Assembly (NCBI RefSeq): GCF_001426885.1
Contig: NZ_LMFP01000003.1
Location: 503,306 to 567,305, forward strand
Reading direction: 5' to 3'
Source: Pelomonas sp. Root1444
Lineage (GTDB): Bacteria; Pseudomonadota; Gammaproteobacteria; Burkholderiales; Burkholderiaceae_C
DNA length: 64,000 nucleotides
This document shows positions 47,949 through 58,000 of this stretch, in pieces. Under the pieces are notes generated by a model, which was not told where the DNA came from, made no database searches, and saw only the letters and a list, made by a program, of their open reading frames with translations. A program made the translations under genes and the position numbers. Numbering within the stretch: position 1 is the first letter of the stretch; every line of letters starts with the position of its first letter.

Positions 47949-48765
47949 GCAGCTTTCCCGTCAGCTCGGTCACGGCCTGCGGCAGGCGCGGGCCGAAGCC
48001 CAGCAGCAGCAGCGCCTCCATGCTGGCCACGCGGCGCGCGCCGCCGGCGGGCGTCAGCGCCAGGCCGGGCGCCTTCAGCAGGCCGTCGGCGCCGCCCTGC
48101 GCCTGCAGGCCCTGGTCGGTGCACAGGATGACGTCCGGCGCGGCCTGCAACGCGGCCTCGGCCGTCAACGGCTTGTAACCCTGCACGCCCGCGAAGGCGT
48201 TGCGCGCGCCGGCCAGTGCCAGCATGGCGTCCGCGCCGGTGCCCTCGCCCGCCACGCGCAACTGGCCCGCGGCATGGGCCAGCACGAACAACACGCGCGG
48301 CACGCTGCCGGCCGGCGGCTTGGGACGCGCCGCCCAGTCCTGCTGCAGGCGGGCGACGAGCTGAGCCGCCTCACGCTCGCGGCCGCAGAGCTGGCCGATG
48401 CGGGTCGTGCGCGTGAGGATGCCGTCGAAGCGGTGCTGCTCGTCCAGCACCTCCACGCGCACGCCGGCGCGCTGCAGCTGCGCCAGCACCTGCGGCGGGC
48501 CGGCCTCGCCGCTGGCCAGCAGCAGCTGCGGCAGCAACGCGAGCACGCCCTCGGCCGACAACGTGCGGGCATAGCCCACCTGCGGCAGCCGGGTCGCGTC
48601 GGCGGGGAACAGCGAGGTCGTGTCGACGCCGACGAGCTGGCCTTGCGCGCCGAGCGCGAACACGGTCTCGGTGACTGCGCCGCCGACGCTGACGATGCGC
48701 GGCTGGGCCTGCGCTAAACCAAGACCAGGCAGGAGCCCCGCAAGCATCAGATTTCTGCGCTTCAT
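47932..48765 (-). CDS. hmuT: Periplasmic heme-binding protein
   Basis: This 277-residue protein has a signal peptide (MKRRNLMLAGLLPGLGLAQA) and the type III substrate-binding fold. Tyr65 in PQVGYARTLSAEGVLAL is at the position of the heme-ligating Tyr in known HmuT/ShuT proteins. It delivers heme to HmuUV. The gap upstream of it (247 bases to hmuS) holds copy B of the dispersed element. No clear ribosome site is seen; a five-codon frame (ATG at 48779) whose stop overlaps the hmuT start might help translation. Confidence 0.93.
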   Translation of the reverse strand: MKRRNLMLAGLLPGLGLAQAQPRIVSVGGAVTETVFALGAQGQLVGVDTTSLFPADATRLPQVGYARTLSAEGVLALLPQLLLASGEAGPPQVLAQLQRAGVRVEVLDEQHRFDGILTRTTRIGQLCGREREAAQLVARLQQDWAARPKPPAGSVPRVLFVLAHAAGQLRVAGEGTGADAMLALAGARNAFAGVQGYKPLTAEAALQAAPDVILCTDQGLQAQGGADGLLKAPGLALTPAGGARRVASMEALLLLGFGPRLPQAVTELTGKLRGRAA

Positions 48766-48911
48766 TTCAGCGGCGCCATCTTGAATTTGCGGGCCGAGCG
48801 CCGGGCCGCTCCCAAGCCGGACCGCGTTGGGCGATGTGCTTGGCGGTCAATCCGGCAAGCATCGCCGTCCCCCCGGGGGCTGAGGCCGGACACGGCAAGT
48901 CCAGTGGACTT
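48766..48911 (-). repeat. Dispersed upstream element, copy B (before hmuT)
   Basis: Read on the minus strand, a hairpin (AAGTCC-ACT-GGACTT, 48911-48897) is followed by the conserved block 48867-48785, nearly identical to 16181-16266. The block ends 19 bases before the hmuT ATG. The rest of the 247-base gap (to 49012) has no open frame I support and may belong to the same element. Confidence 0.75.
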
Positions 48912-49012
48912 GTCGTGCCTGCCGAAGAGCGGCCGCTCCGTCGGCTGCGCGGTCTGCAAGACCGACCGGGATGGCCCGCGTTCAGCGCGGCCAGACTGGG
49001 CGAGGGGCTCGT

Positions 49013-50083
49013 TCATGCCGCACACCCGGCGGTCTCTTCGCTCCACACGGGGTCGTCAACGAGGCCGTCCAGCAGCTGGCGCCACGCGCAGCGCTCGGGC
49101 TGGCCGGGCTTGCGCTGGCCGAAGAACTGCGCGATCAGCTCGCCGTCCGGCGCGTACAGCTCCAGCGAGCTGACCAGGCCGTCGACGGTCGGCTTGCGCA
49201 CCGCCCAGGCCTCCGCGATGGCGTCCTCCCGCAGGTGCAGGTTGAAGCGCGGGTCCAGCACGTTGAGCCAGGGGCCCAGCATGGCGACGCGCTTGATGGG
49301 GCCGCCGTGGATCTGGATGACGCCGGGGTTGCCGACGAAGACCATGATGGGCGTGCCGTTGGCCGCGGCGCCTTCGAGCAGCACGCGGGCGGCATGCCGG
49401 TCCACGCGCTGCGCGAACTGCGGTGCGGCCAGGTGCATCGCGGTGCGGCGCGTCAAACCGTGCCGGCGCAGCAGGCCGAAGAACTCGTGCGTGTCGCGCA
49501 GCGCGGCCCAGCCGGCGCGGAAGCCATGGGCGTCCACGTCCGGCGCATCGGTGGCCGCGGGCGGTGCTTCGGTCCGCCACCAGGGCGGCGCGGCGCCGGG
49601 GTCGGTCCAGCGCAGCCGCAGCGCCTGCCAGGCGGCGAACTGCGTGGCCGGCCGCGTGAAGACCTTGTGCACGGCCACGCCGCGCGCGTCGAAGAACTGC
49701 AGGCTCTGCTGCTCGCCCTCCCTCACCGCGTAGCCCTGCGCCCAGTGGCTGTAGAAGAGGCGCAGGTCGATGTCCTCGCCCAGCGCCATGCCCATCTCGC
49801 GGCCGGGCTCGCCCTGCACGCTCAGGTGCTCGTAGACGCCGGTGCGCTCGTGCACGCAATGCGCGTTGCGCGTCAGCGCCATCAGCTCGCCGGCGCGGCT
49901 CAGCTCGGACAGCAGGCGCGGGAAATCGCGCCGCAGCCGCTGGGCCTGCAGGCCGCCGTCGGGGGCGCCGACATGCGCATCGATCAGCATGCCTTCGGTG
50001 ACGCCCAGCGACAGGGCGATGTCGCGGTGGCGGGTGGCGCCGGCGGCGCGGGCGTCGGCATAGGCTTGGCGGAGATCCATCAT
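49013..50083 (-). CDS. hmuS: Heme-degrading/heme-transfer factor HmuS (HemS family)
   Basis: This 356-residue protein has the two repeated halves of the HemS/ChuX family (ALTRNAHCVHERTGVYEHLS in the first; IMVFVGNPGVIQIHGGPIKR and GPWLNVLDPRFNLHLRED in the second). Members bind incoming heme in the cytoplasm and degrade it or hand it on. The ATG at 50083 has AAGGAG 8 bases upstream. It follows the receptor gene after 13 bases. Confidence 0.93.
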   Translation of the reverse strand: MMDLRQAYADARAAGATRHRDIALSLGVTEGMLIDAHVGAPDGGLQAQRLRRDFPRLLSELSRAGELMALTRNAHCVHERTGVYEHLSVQGEPGREMGMALGEDIDLRLFYSHWAQGYAVREGEQQSLQFFDARGVAVHKVFTRPATQFAAWQALRLRWTDPGAAPPWWRTEAPPAATDAPDVDAHGFRAGWAALRDTHEFFGLLRRHGLTRRTAMHLAAPQFAQRVDRHAARVLLEGAAANGTPIMVFVGNPGVIQIHGGPIKRVAMLGPWLNVLDPRFNLHLREDAIAEAWAVRKPTVDGLVSSLELYAPDGELIAQFFGQRKPGQPERCAWRQLLDGLVDDPVWSEETAGCAA

Positions 50084-50096
50084 CAACAGCGCTCCT

Positions 50097-52220
50097 TCAG
50101 AGTTGGGCTTGCAGCACCAGGCCGAACTGACGGCCGGGCGCGGTGTAGGCGTCCAGCGCGGCGCTCGCCGTCGTCAGGCCGCGCACGTCGGTCCAGCGCC
50201 AGTACTTGCGGTCGGTCACGTTGTCGATGCGTGCGGACAGCGACCACACCGGCGTGATCTGCCAGCCGGCGGCCAGGTCCAGCACCGTGTAGCCGGCCGG
50301 CACGAAGGGGTTGGCCGCAAAGATGCGGCTGGGCTGCTTGCCCGAGGCGCGCAGCATCGTGGCCTCCCAGTGCCAGGCCGGCAGCTGCTGGCGCAGGCTG
50401 GCCGAGGCCTTGGTGGGCTCGACGGTGTCCAGCGGCCAGCGCACGCCGTTGCGTTCGGCGCTGCCGTGCGCGCGCGCATAGGCCAGGCCCAGGCGCCACT
50501 GCCGGTCGATCTGGCCGTTCAGCCTGACCTCGACGCCGCGGATGCGCGCCTCGTCGAGGTTGATGGACTTGAAGACGATCTTGCTGCCGGGCGCGCCGCC
50601 GGAGACGATCTCCTGGCTGATGAAGTCGTCGTAGCGGTTGTCGAACGCGGCCATCTGCCAGCGCCAGCCGCCCCACGCGCCGCGCAGGCCCAGCTCGATG
50701 CTGTCGGCGCGCTCGGCCTTCAGGTCGGGGTTGCCGATGGTCTCGTAGTTCTGCACCGGATTGGCAAAGCCGTTGTTCACCTGCGCGGGCGTCGGCGCCT
50801 TGAAACCCCTGGCCCATTGCGCATAGGACGTGAGGCCGGGCGCGGCCTGCCACAGCAGGCCCAGGCGCGGCGTCACGGCGCTGTCCCTGAGGTTGACGAT
50901 GGGTGCGCTGTAGCCGCTGGCCGAGGGCTTGAGCGAGAAGCGCTCGTAGCGCAGCGCCGGCACGAGCTGCCAGTCGCCCTGCGTGAACTCGCCCTGCACG
51001 AAGGCGCCGACGAGGCGGTAGTCGGCATCGGGGAAGGGCTTGGCCGGGAAGGTCTCGCCAGCGGCCGGCGTGACGCCGTCGCGCACGCCGCTGACCTGGT
51101 TGCGGCTGGCGTCCAGGCCCAGCGTGACGCGCTGCGCGCCCCAGCCGATCTGGCCTTGCGCGGCCAGGCCGGTCAGCGTCTCGTCGTAGTGGTTGTCGCG
51201 CACGCGGTCGGTCGTCGTGCGGTCCTCCGCGGCGAACTGGGCGATGCGTGAGTCCTGGTGGTAGAGCTGCACGCTGGCCTGCTGCAGCCATGCAGCGTTG
51301 GGGTCGTCCAGCGTCCACGCCAGCGAGGAACGCCAGCGGCGGCTCTCGTCGTCGGCGCGCAGGTCCAGCGTCGTCGCATTGCGGGCGGACAGCATGTCGT
51401 AGCGGTCGCGCTGCCTGACGCCCTCCAGCGTCAGCTCCAGGCGCTGCTGGCCGGACAGCGCCAGGCCGGCCTTGCCGAGCAGCGTGTGGCGTTCGCGGTC
51501 CAGCGGGTCGGGCTCGGTGCGGTTGACGCCGTCGCCGCCGACCGTGCCCTGGTTGGCCAGCTCGTGCGAGCGGCGCGTGGCGCCCTGCAGCAGCCAGTCC
51601 CAGGCACCGCCGCGCCACGCGCCGGCGAGGTTGAGGCCCACCCCGTCGTCACCGCTGTAGCCCGAGGCCTGGGCGCGCAGGGCGACGTCCTTGCCGGGCC
51701 TGAGCAGGTCGCTGGCGCGCAGCGTGCGCAGCGCCAGCGCGCCGGCCAGGCCGTCGCTGCCGAACTGCGTAGACGCCGGGCCGCGCAGCACTTCCAGCTG
51801 CTGGGCGCCCTCGAGGTTGAGCAGGCCGAGGCGGCCGGTCGTGAAGGGGCCAAAGCTGAAGCTCTGCGGCGCGCGGATGCCGTCAACCAGCACCAGCACC
51901 TGGTTGCCTTCAAGCCCACGGATGTTGAGGCCCTCGTTGCCGGCGCGGCCGGCGGTGGTGCTCGCAAGGCCGAAGCGCGGGTTCGGCGCCCGCACGGCGA
52001 GGTCCACCTCGTTCTTCAGCAGCTCGCGCAGGTCCCGCGCGCCTGGGGCGGGCTTGAACACGCTGACCGTCGCAGGCACCTCGTCGACGCGGCGGTCGGC
52101 GCGGGTGGCGGTGTTGGTCAGCTCGGGCAGCTCGGTGGCGGCGCCGGCGGAGGTCTGGGCCAGGGCAGGGTCGGCAAGGCAGGCGCAGGCGGCAGCCAGC
52201 GCAACGGCAGTCTTCAGCAC
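50097..52220 (-). CDS. hmuR: TonB-dependent heme/hemoglobin receptor
   Basis: This 707-residue protein has a signal peptide (to about residue 22, ending ALAQ), a TonB-box region, a plug (LNIRGLEGNQVLVLVDGIRA, LEVLRGPASTQFGSDGLAGA) and a 22-strand barrel with the FKAP (FRAP-like) and NPDLKAE (NPNL-like) motifs, ending in Leu. It imports heme across the outer membrane using TonB. In known heme receptors a plug His and a loop His between FRAP and NPNL bind heme; here the plug has no His, and the FKAP-to-NPDL segment has none. The start is a GTG with GGAG 6 bases before it. Confidence 0.9.
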   Translation of the reverse strand: MLKTAVALAAACACLADPALAQTSAGAATELPELTNTATRADRRVDEVPATVSVFKPAPGARDLRELLKNEVDLAVRAPNPRFGLASTTAGRAGNEGLNIRGLEGNQVLVLVDGIRAPQSFSFGPFTTGRLGLLNLEGAQQLEVLRGPASTQFGSDGLAGALALRTLRASDLLRPGKDVALRAQASGYSGDDGVGLNLAGAWRGGAWDWLLQGATRRSHELANQGTVGGDGVNRTEPDPLDRERHTLLGKAGLALSGQQRLELTLEGVRQRDRYDMLSARNATTLDLRADDESRRWRSSLAWTLDDPNAAWLQQASVQLYHQDSRIAQFAAEDRTTTDRVRDNHYDETLTGLAAQGQIGWGAQRVTLGLDASRNQVSGVRDGVTPAAGETFPAKPFPDADYRLVGAFVQGEFTQGDWQLVPALRYERFSLKPSASGYSAPIVNLRDSAVTPRLGLLWQAAPGLTSYAQWARGFKAPTPAQVNNGFANPVQNYETIGNPDLKAERADSIELGLRGAWGGWRWQMAAFDNRYDDFISQEIVSGGAPGSKIVFKSINLDEARIRGVEVRLNGQIDRQWRLGLAYARAHGSAERNGVRWPLDTVEPTKASASLRQQLPAWHWEATMLRASGKQPSRIFAANPFVPAGYTVLDLAAGWQITPVWSLSARIDNVTDRKYWRWTDVRGLTTASAALDAYTAPGRQFGLVLQAQL

Positions 52221-52292
52221 GGGAGCTCCGAAAAGGAAGCGCGGGCTGGCGACTGCTGGCTTGCGCGAAAGGTATCAACCGAGGAAAGGGGA

Positions 52293-52490
52293 CTACTTGG
52301 TCAGGATCAGCTTGCCCTGAGAGGTCAGCCGCAGCCGGTAGACCTGCTGCTGGTGATGGATGAACAGCTCGCCGCCAGGGCCGAGCAGCGTGACGCTGTC
52401 GATGCTGCGCTGGCCGGCGGCCGGTGCGGCTGCGGCGGCTTGCGCCGGCGGCCTCAGCGCGGTCTTGGGCGGAAGGGTCTCACCAAACAT
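52293..52490 (-). CDS. hemP: Hemin uptake protein HemP
   Basis: This 65-residue protein ends with the HemP signature ([20 protein letters not shown] then [15 protein letters not shown]). HemP acts as an activator of heme-receptor expression in Burkholderia relatives. It is the first gene of the operon. A Fur box and promoter sit directly upstream. Confidence 0.95.
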   Translation of the reverse strand: MFGETLPPKTALRPPAQAAAAAPAAGQRSIDSVTLLGPGGELFIHHQQQVYRLRLTSQGKLILTK

Positions 52491-52496
52491 GCAGGC

Positions 52497-52525
52497 ACTG
52501 TAATGAGAATCATTCTCGATTGCAA
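52497..52525 (-). promoter_or_regulatory. Fur-controlled promoter of the heme operon
   Basis: On the minus strand TTGCAA (52525-52520) and TACAGT (52502-52497) are spaced 17 bases apart. Between them the plus strand reads TAATGAGAATCATTCTC (52501-52517), a close match to the Fur consensus GATAATGATAATCATTATC. Fur-Fe(II) would block the promoter when iron is plentiful. Confidence 0.85.
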
Positions 52526-52557
52526 GCCTGTGCTGTCCCGTTTGGACGCGACGGCGT

Positions 52558-53328
52558 TCAGCCGCGCTGGCGTTCGCTTTCGTAGAGGCAGATGGCTGCG
52601 GCCGCTGCGACGTTCAGCGATTCCTCGCCACCCGGCTGCGGGATGCCGACGGTGAGCGCACAGCGGGCCATCAGCTCGGGCGACACGCCCTGGCCCTCGT
52701 GGCCCATGACCCAGGCACAGGGCGACGGCAGCGCGACGCGATGCAGCACATGCTCGGTGTGCGAGCTGGTCGCGATCAGCGGCACGGTGAGCTGCGCCAA
52801 GTCGTCCGCCGCAAGTCCTTCGACCAGCCGCAGCCCGAAATGGGCGCCCTGCCCCGCGCGCAGCACCTTGGGCGACCACAGCGCCGCCGTGCCCTTGAGC
52901 GCCAGCACCTGCCGCACGCCGAAGGCCGCCGCGCTGCGCAGGATGGCGCCGACGTTGCCGGCGTCCTGCAGGCGGTCCAGCACGACGCTGGCAGCGGCGG
53001 GGTCGATGGCGGGCGCGGCCGGCAGCGTCAGCTCGGCGCCGATCTGCGCCGGCGATTCCAGCCCGCTCAGGCCCTTGAACAATGCCATCGGCACGACCAA
53101 TGCGCGCGGCGCCGATCCGGCCAGCGCGGCCAGCGCGGCGTCCTGCATCGCGCCCTCGGTCAGCACGACGAGCGCCGGCTGCCAACCGCGCTGCAGCGCC
53201 GCGCGCAGCAAGTGGTCGCCCTCGATCCACAGGCTGCCGGTCTTGCGGTAGCCGCCGGCATCCGCGGTCAGCTTGCGCAGCCGCACCAGCGCCGGGTTGT
53301 CGCGCGACGTGATGTGGTCGAGCTTCAT
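52558..53328 (-). CDS. SpoU-family RNA 2'-O-methyltransferase
   Basis: This 256-residue protein has an N-terminal substrate-binding part ([19 protein letters not shown]) and a SPOUT domain with [34 protein letters not shown], and [20 protein letters not shown], the SAM-knot motifs. It methylates rRNA or tRNA; the exact target (RlmB- or TrmH/TsnR-like) cannot be told by eye. Start overlaps the rnhB stop (ATGA). Confidence 0.92.
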   Translation of the reverse strand: MKLDHITSRDNPALVRLRKLTADAGGYRKTGSLWIEGDHLLRAALQRGWQPALVVLTEGAMQDAALAALAGSAPRALVVPMALFKGLSGLESPAQIGAELTLPAAPAIDPAAASVVLDRLQDAGNVGAILRSAAAFGVRQVLALKGTAALWSPKVLRAGQGAHFGLRLVEGLAADDLAQLTVPLIATSSHTEHVLHRVALPSPCAWVMGHEGQGVSPELMARCALTVGIPQPGGEESLNVAAAAAICLYESERQRG

Positions 53329-53966
53329 GCCAGCGTGTTGGTCGTCACGTCGATGCAGACCTCGCGAACGGGCGCAAAGCTGCGGCGGTGCCAGGGGCTG
53401 GCGCCATGTTGCTTGAGCGCGGCCAGGTGCTCGGGCGTCGAGTAGCCTTTGTGCGTCGCGAAGCCGTACTGCGGATGGCTGTCGTGCATCTGCTCGCAGA
53501 ACAGGTCGCGCGCCACCTTGGCGAGGATGCTGGCGGCCGAGATGGCCTGCACGGTGGCGTCGCCCTTCACGATGGCCTCGGCCGGCACGGCCAGCACCGG
53601 CAGGCGGTTGCCGTCGACACGCACCAGCGCGGGCTTCAGGCGCAGCCCCGTCACCGCACGCTGCATGGCCAGCATCGTGGCCTGCAGGATGTTGATGCGG
53701 TCGATCTCCTCGTGCGTGGCATGCGCGATGCAGCAGCACAGCGCCTTGGCGCGGATCTCGTCGTACAGGCGTGCGCGCTTGGCCGGCGTCAGCACCTTGG
53801 AGTCGGCCAGGCCCTTGATGGGCTGCAGGTCGTCGAGGATGACGGCGGCCGCGAACACCGGTCCGGCCAGCGGCCCGCGGCCGGCCTCGTCCACGCCGGC
53901 GATGAGGCCGGGCGGCGTCCAGTCGAGCGCGACCTGCTCAGGCCTGGATGAGCGTCGCGATGGCAT
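53325..53966 (-). CDS. rnhB: Ribonuclease HII
   Basis: This 213-residue protein has the RNase HII acidic sites in [20 protein letters not shown] (DEAGRG), [10 protein letters not shown] and the SILAKVARD region. It removes RNA, including single ribonucleotides, from DNA. It overlaps the end of lpxB by 29 bases, which suggests strong translational coupling. Confidence 0.97.
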   Translation of the reverse strand: MPSRRSSRPEQVALDWTPPGLIAGVDEAGRGPLAGPVFAAAVILDDLQPIKGLADSKVLTPAKRARLYDEIRAKALCCCIAHATHEEIDRINILQATMLAMQRAVTGLRLKPALVRVDGNRLPVLAVPAEAIVKGDATVQAISAASILAKVARDLFCEQMHDSHPQYGFATHKGYSTPEHLAALKQHGASPWHRRSFAPVREVCIDVTTNTLA

Positions 53967-55062
53967 CGGCGGCCTGCTTGGCGGTGTCTTGCCGCAGCAG
54001 CTCGTGGAGTTGGACGAAGCGCTGATGCAGCGCGGCGCGCCGCGGCGTGTCGGCCAGCAGGCCTTCCGCCTCGCGCGCGAGGTTCTCGGGCGTGCAGGCG
54101 TGCTGGATCAGCTCCGGCACCAGGAACTCGCGCGCCAGGATGTTGGGCAGGCCCACCCAGGGCAGCAGGCCCTTGTCCTTCATGCGCCACCAGTTCAGGC
54201 GGTTCATGCGGTAGGCGATGACCATGGGGCGCTTGAACAGCGCCGCCTCCAGCGTGGCGGTGCCGCTGGCCACCAGCGTCAGGTCGCAGGCCGCCAGCGC
54301 GGCGTGCGACTGGCCATCGACGAGCTGGATGTCCACGCCGTCCAGCATCGGTTCGATGAGGCCGCGCAGCCCCGGCACGACCGGCATGACGAAGCGCCGG
54401 CCCGGCCTGGCCAGCAGCTTCGCGGCGCCGATCAAGGCCGGCGCGATGTAGTTGATCTCGCTCTTGCGGCTGCCGGGCAGCAGCGCGATGACGGTGTCGC
54501 CTTCAGGCAGCTTCAGGGCCTCGCGTGCCGAAGCACGCGGCGGCTCCATCGGGATGGCATCGGCCAGCGGATGGCCGACGTAGGTCGCGCCGATGCCGGC
54601 CTTGTGCAGGATCTCGGGCTCGAACGGGAACAGGCACAACACGTGGTCGGCCGCGCGCTTGATGGTCTGGACGCGCTCGGGCCGCCAGGCCCAGATGGAC
54701 GGGCAGACGAAATGGACCGTCTTGATGCCGGCCTCGCGCAAGCGCGTCTCCAGGCCGAAGTTGAAGTCGGGTGCATCGACGCCGATGAAGACGTCGGGCC
54801 GGTTCGAAATGAGGCGCGTGCCCAGCTGCTTGCGGATGGACAGCAGCTCGCGGATGTTCAGCAGCGCGTCCACGTAGCCGAAGATGGACAGCTTGCTGTG
54901 CGGCCACCAGGTCTCGAAGCCCTGGGCGCTCATCTTCGGGCCGCCGATGCCCTGCGAGGTCAGCCCCGGCCAGCGCGCGCGCAGGCCCTGCAGCAGCAGG
55001 CCGGCCAGCAGGTCGCCGCTGGCCTCGCCGGCCACCATGCCGAGGCGGGGCGCTGTCTGCAT
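53938..55062 (-). CDS. lpxB: Lipid-A-disaccharide synthase
   Basis: This 374-residue GT19 enzyme starts with [20 protein letters not shown] and has the conserved [20 protein letters not shown] and [17 protein letters not shown]. It joins UDP-diacylglucosamine and lipid X to lipid A disaccharide at the inner membrane. It lies 4 bases after lpxA. Confidence 0.98.
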   Translation of the reverse strand: MQTAPRLGMVAGEASGDLLAGLLLQGLRARWPGLTSQGIGGPKMSAQGFETWWPHSKLSIFGYVDALLNIRELLSIRKQLGTRLISNRPDVFIGVDAPDFNFGLETRLREAGIKTVHFVCPSIWAWRPERVQTIKRAADHVLCLFPFEPEILHKAGIGATYVGHPLADAIPMEPPRASAREALKLPEGDTVIALLPGSRKSEINYIAPALIGAAKLLARPGRRFVMPVVPGLRGLIEPMLDGVDIQLVDGQSHAALAACDLTLVASGTATLEAALFKRPMVIAYRMNRLNWWRMKDKGLLPWVGLPNILAREFLVPELIQHACTPENLAREAEGLLADTPRRAALHQRFVQLHELLRQDTAKQAADAIATLIQA

Positions 55063-55066
55063 CAGC

Positions 55067-55858
55067 TCAGCGCACGATGCCGCGCGTGGACGCGGCGAGG
55101 AAGTTCAGCATCAGGTCGATGTCGCCATCGGCCGCACCGCCTTCCGTGCCGCGCAGCGCTTCGATGCCGGCCTTGGCCTCGTCCAGCGTGTGGCCGCTGC
55201 GGTACAGCAGCTTGTAGATCTGGCGGATGACGCCGATGCGCTCGGCACTGAAATCGCGGCGCTTCAGGCCCACGACATTGACGGCGCGGGCCGCGAGCGG
55301 ATTGCCGTCCACCGTCATGAAGGGCGGCACGTCGTTCGCAACGTGAGCCTGGAAGCCGATCATCGCGTGGTCGCCGATGCGCATGCGTTGCAGGATGCCG
55401 GTCAGGCCGCCGATGGTGACGTGGTCGCCCACGCGCACATGGCCTGCAAGCGTGGCGTTATTGGCCAGCACGCATTCGTTGCCGATGACCACGTCGTGGG
55501 CCAGGTGGCAGTAGGCCATGATCCAGTTGTCGTTGCCCACCGTCGTCTCGCCGCGGTCCTGCACCGTGCCGACGTTCAGCGTGCAGAACTCGCGGATGGT
55601 GTTGCGGTCGCCGATGACCAGCGTGGTTGGTTCACCGGCGTACTTCTTGTCCTGGTTGGCCGCGCCGATGGAGCTGAACTGGAAGAAGGTGTTGTCGCGC
55701 CCGATGGTGGTGTGGCCTTCGATGACCACATGCGGGCCGACCTTGGTGCCCGCACCGATCTTCACGTGCGGGCCGATCAGAGAGTAGGCGCCGACCGCCA
55801 CCGACGAGTCCAGCTCGGCGGCCGGATCAATCAACGCTGTGGGATGAATCAAAGCCAT
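55067..55858 (-). CDS. lpxA: UDP-N-acetylglucosamine O-acyltransferase
   Basis: This 263-residue protein has the hexapeptide beta-helix ([20 protein letters not shown]) and the catalytic-His segment [20 protein letters not shown]. It does the first acylation of lipid A synthesis. A 127-base gap with a repeat lies between it and fabZ. Confidence 0.98.
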   Translation of the reverse strand: MALIHPTALIDPAAELDSSVAVGAYSLIGPHVKIGAGTKVGPHVVIEGHTTIGRDNTFFQFSSIGAANQDKKYAGEPTTLVIGDRNTIREFCTLNVGTVQDRGETTVGNDNWIMAYCHLAHDVVIGNECVLANNATLAGHVRVGDHVTIGGLTGILQRMRIGDHAMIGFQAHVANDVPPFMTVDGNPLAARAVNVVGLKRRDFSAERIGVIRQIYKLLYRSGHTLDEAKAGIEALRGTEGGAADGDIDLMLNFLAASTRGIVR

Positions 55859-55907
55859 GCCTGCTCCAGAGAGGCACGCGCGAAACGCGTGCTCGACTTC
55901 TCCAGCT

Positions 55908-55985
55908 GCACCCGTGGAACTGGCTTTGCCAGGCCACTGGGTGCGCCCCCTTGAGGGGGAGCGCCGGAGGCGCTACGGGGGTGGG
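55908..55985. repeat. Hairpin-rich dispersed intergenic element (REP-like)
   Basis: Three hairpins in a row: CTGGC-TTT-GCCAG (55920-55932), CCCCC-TTGA-GGGGG (55946-55959) and AGCGCC-GGA-GGCGCT (55960-55974). From memory, such CCCCCTTGAGGGGG elements recur between genes in the Roseateles/Rubrivivax group; I cannot verify copy number here. It fills the only large gap in the lpx cluster. Confidence 0.6.
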
Positions 55986-56453
55986 TCATCCTTCGATGCG
56001 GCGCATCGTGCACATCAGCTCGGCTTCGGCGGCGAGGTTCTCGCCGACCAGGGCCCGCGCCGTGAACTTATAGATGCCGGCCTTGGCGCGCCCCAGCGTC
56101 ACCTCCAGCACGAGCTGGTCGCCCGGCTCGACGGGACGCTTGAAGCGCGCGCCGTCGATACCGGCGAAGTAGACGACCGACTTCTCGTCCAGTGTGATGC
56201 CCACGCTCTCGATGGCCAGCAGCGTCGCCGCCTGGGCCAGGGCTTCCAGGATGAGCACGCCCGGCATCACGGGCCGGTGCGGGAAGTGGCCGAGGAAGAA
56301 GGGCTCGTTGATGGAGACGTTCTTGATCGCGCGGATGCGCTCGCCCTTGACCAGCTCCACGACGCGGTCCACCAGCAGGATGGGGTAGCGGTGCGGCAGG
56401 CGCTTCAGGATGTCGTGGATGTCCATCGTGATCGGGGTCGTCGTCTCAGTCAT
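55986..56453 (-). CDS. fabZ: 3-hydroxyacyl-ACP dehydratase FabZ
   Basis: This 155-residue hot-dog-fold protein has the active-site [20 protein letters not shown] with His and Glu. It dehydrates 3-hydroxyacyl-ACP in fatty acid elongation and shares its substrate pool with LpxA and LpxD. Start overlaps lpxD stop by 4 bases. Confidence 0.98.
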   Translation of the reverse strand: MTETTTPITMDIHDILKRLPHRYPILLVDRVVELVKGERIRAIKNVSINEPFFLGHFPHRPVMPGVLILEALAQAATLLAIESVGITLDEKSVVYFAGIDGARFKRPVEPGDQLVLEVTLGRAKAGIYKFTARALVGENLAAEAELMCTMRRIEG

Positions 56454-57478
56454 TTCTTTTCCAGATCGCGCACGCGCTCGCGCAGGGTCGAGAGCTGGCG
56501 CAGCGTGGCCGCGTTCTTCTGCCAGCTCGAATTTTCTTCGAAGGGATAGGGGCCGCTGTACACGCCCGGCGCGCTGATGCTGCGCGTCACGGTCGTGGCA
56601 GCCGAGATGTGCACGCCGTCCACGATCGTCAGGTGGCCAACGATGTTGGCCGCACCACCGATGGTGCAGTTCGCACCGATGCGCGTGGAGCCGGCCACCG
56701 CCGCGCAGCCGGCCATCGCCGTGTTGCGGCCGATGTGCACGTTGTGGGCGATCTGGATCTGGTTGTCGAGCTTGACGCCGTCCTCGATGACGGTGTCGCT
56801 CAAGGCGCCGCGGTCGATGCAGGTGTTGGCGCCTATCTCGACGTCGTCGCCGATGGCGACTGCCCCGAGCTGCTCGATCTTCACGTAACCGTTCTTGCTC
56901 GGCGCAAAGCCGAAGCCGTCAGCGCCGATGACGACGCCGCTGTGCACGATGCCGCGCCTGCCGATGCGGCAGCCATGGCCCAGCACGACGCGCGGTGCCA
57001 GGCGGGTCTGGTCACCCACGACCGCATCGCGCTCGATGACGCAATGCGCGCCGATGCGGGCATGGTCGCCGATGACGGCGCCGGCCTCGACGACCGCCAG
57101 CGGGCCGATCTCGACACCCTGGCCCAGCTTCGCATCGTGCGACACGATGGCGCTGGCATGCACGCCGGCCACGGCGCGCGGCCGCACACGCGCCGCCCAC
57201 CATTGCGTGAGCCGCGCGAAATACAGGTAGGGGTCGGGCGTGACGATGGCCGCGCCGCGCGCGGCGGCGACCTCGGCCAGGGACGGCGCCACGATGACGC
57301 AGGCCGCCGCGGTCGTGCCAAGCTGCGCCTGGTAGCGCGGGTTGGCGAGGAAGCTGATGGCGTCGGCACCCGCCTCGTCCAGCGGCGCGATGCGTGCGAT
57401 ACGGATGTCGGGCTCACCAAGCAAATCGCCGCCCAAGGCGGCGATCAGTTCGGCGAGCGCGACGGGAGTCGGGCTCAT
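56450..57478 (-). CDS. lpxD: UDP-3-O-acylglucosamine N-acyltransferase
   Basis: This 342-residue protein has an N-terminal uridine-binding domain ([13 protein letters not shown]), the hexapeptide helix, and catalytic His in [20 protein letters not shown], with a C-terminal helix. It performs the third step of lipid A synthesis. Confidence 0.98.
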   Translation of the reverse strand: MSPTPVALAELIAALGGDLLGEPDIRIARIAPLDEAGADAISFLANPRYQAQLGTTAAACVIVAPSLAEVAAARGAAIVTPDPYLYFARLTQWWAARVRPRAVAGVHASAIVSHDAKLGQGVEIGPLAVVEAGAVIGDHARIGAHCVIERDAVVGDQTRLAPRVVLGHGCRIGRRGIVHSGVVIGADGFGFAPSKNGYVKIEQLGAVAIGDDVEIGANTCIDRGALSDTVIEDGVKLDNQIQIAHNVHIGRNTAMAGCAAVAGSTRIGANCTIGGAANIVGHLTIVDGVHISAATTVTRSISAPGVYSGPYPFEENSSWQKNAATLRQLSTLRERVRDLEKK

Positions 57479-57490
57479 GGGGTGCCCGGT

Positions 57491-58000
57491 CTACTTCTGC
57501 GCGTTCAGCGCATCGATCACCTTCTTGGTGATGTCCACGCGAGGGCTGAAGTGGATCGCGTCCTGCAGGATCAGGTCGTACTTCTCGGCGTCGAAGATCT
57601 GCTTGATGACCTTGTTGGCCCTCTCGACCACCGAGGACAGTTCCTCGTTCTTGCGCTGCGTCAGGTCTTCCTGCCACTCGCGGCGCTTGCGCTGCAGGTC
57701 GCGTTCCTGCTCGACGACATCGCGCTGGCGACGGCCACGCTCGGCCTCGGACAGCGTGGGCGCGTCCTTCTCGAGTTTCTCGGCGGCGCCGCGCAGCTTG
57801 GTTTCCAGATCGCGCAGTTCCTTCTCGCGCTTGCCGAACTCGGCTTCCAGCTTGGACTGTGCGACCTTGGCCAGGTTGGCCTCGCGCAGCACGCGCTCGC
57901 TGTTGACGTAGCCGATCTTCAGTTCCTGGGCTTGCACGGCCGAGGCGGCCACCATCATCGACGTGGCCAGGGCCACCGATTGCAAGAGCTTGCTCATCAT
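57491..58000 (-). CDS. skp: Periplasmic chaperone Skp/OmpH
   Basis: This 169-residue protein has a signal peptide (cleavage after VQAQ/A near residue 24), the conserved LKIGYVNSERVLREA, and two long charged coiled-coil arms. It carries outer-membrane proteins to BamA. The start overlaps the bamA stop by one base. Confidence 0.96.
   Translation of the reverse strand: MMSKLLQSVALATSMMVAASAVQAQELKIGYVNSERVLREANLAKVAQSKLEAEFGKREKELRDLETKLRGAAEKLEKDAPTLSEAERGRRQRDVVEQERDLQRKRREWQEDLTQRKNEELSSVVERANKVIKQIFDAEKYDLILQDAIHFSPRVDITKKVIDALNAQK

Noticed and set aside
48781-49173. Plus-strand 130-codon frame between hmuT and hmuS
   Set aside because: It reads through the dispersed repeat and into the end of hmuS antisense. 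Copy A gives a similar translated stretch, as expected from repeated DNA rather than a gene.
52318-53316. Possible SOS or other repressor sites in the methyltransferase-rnhB region
   Set aside because: Only partial palindromes were seen within coding sequence, without spacing or AT content typical of operators.
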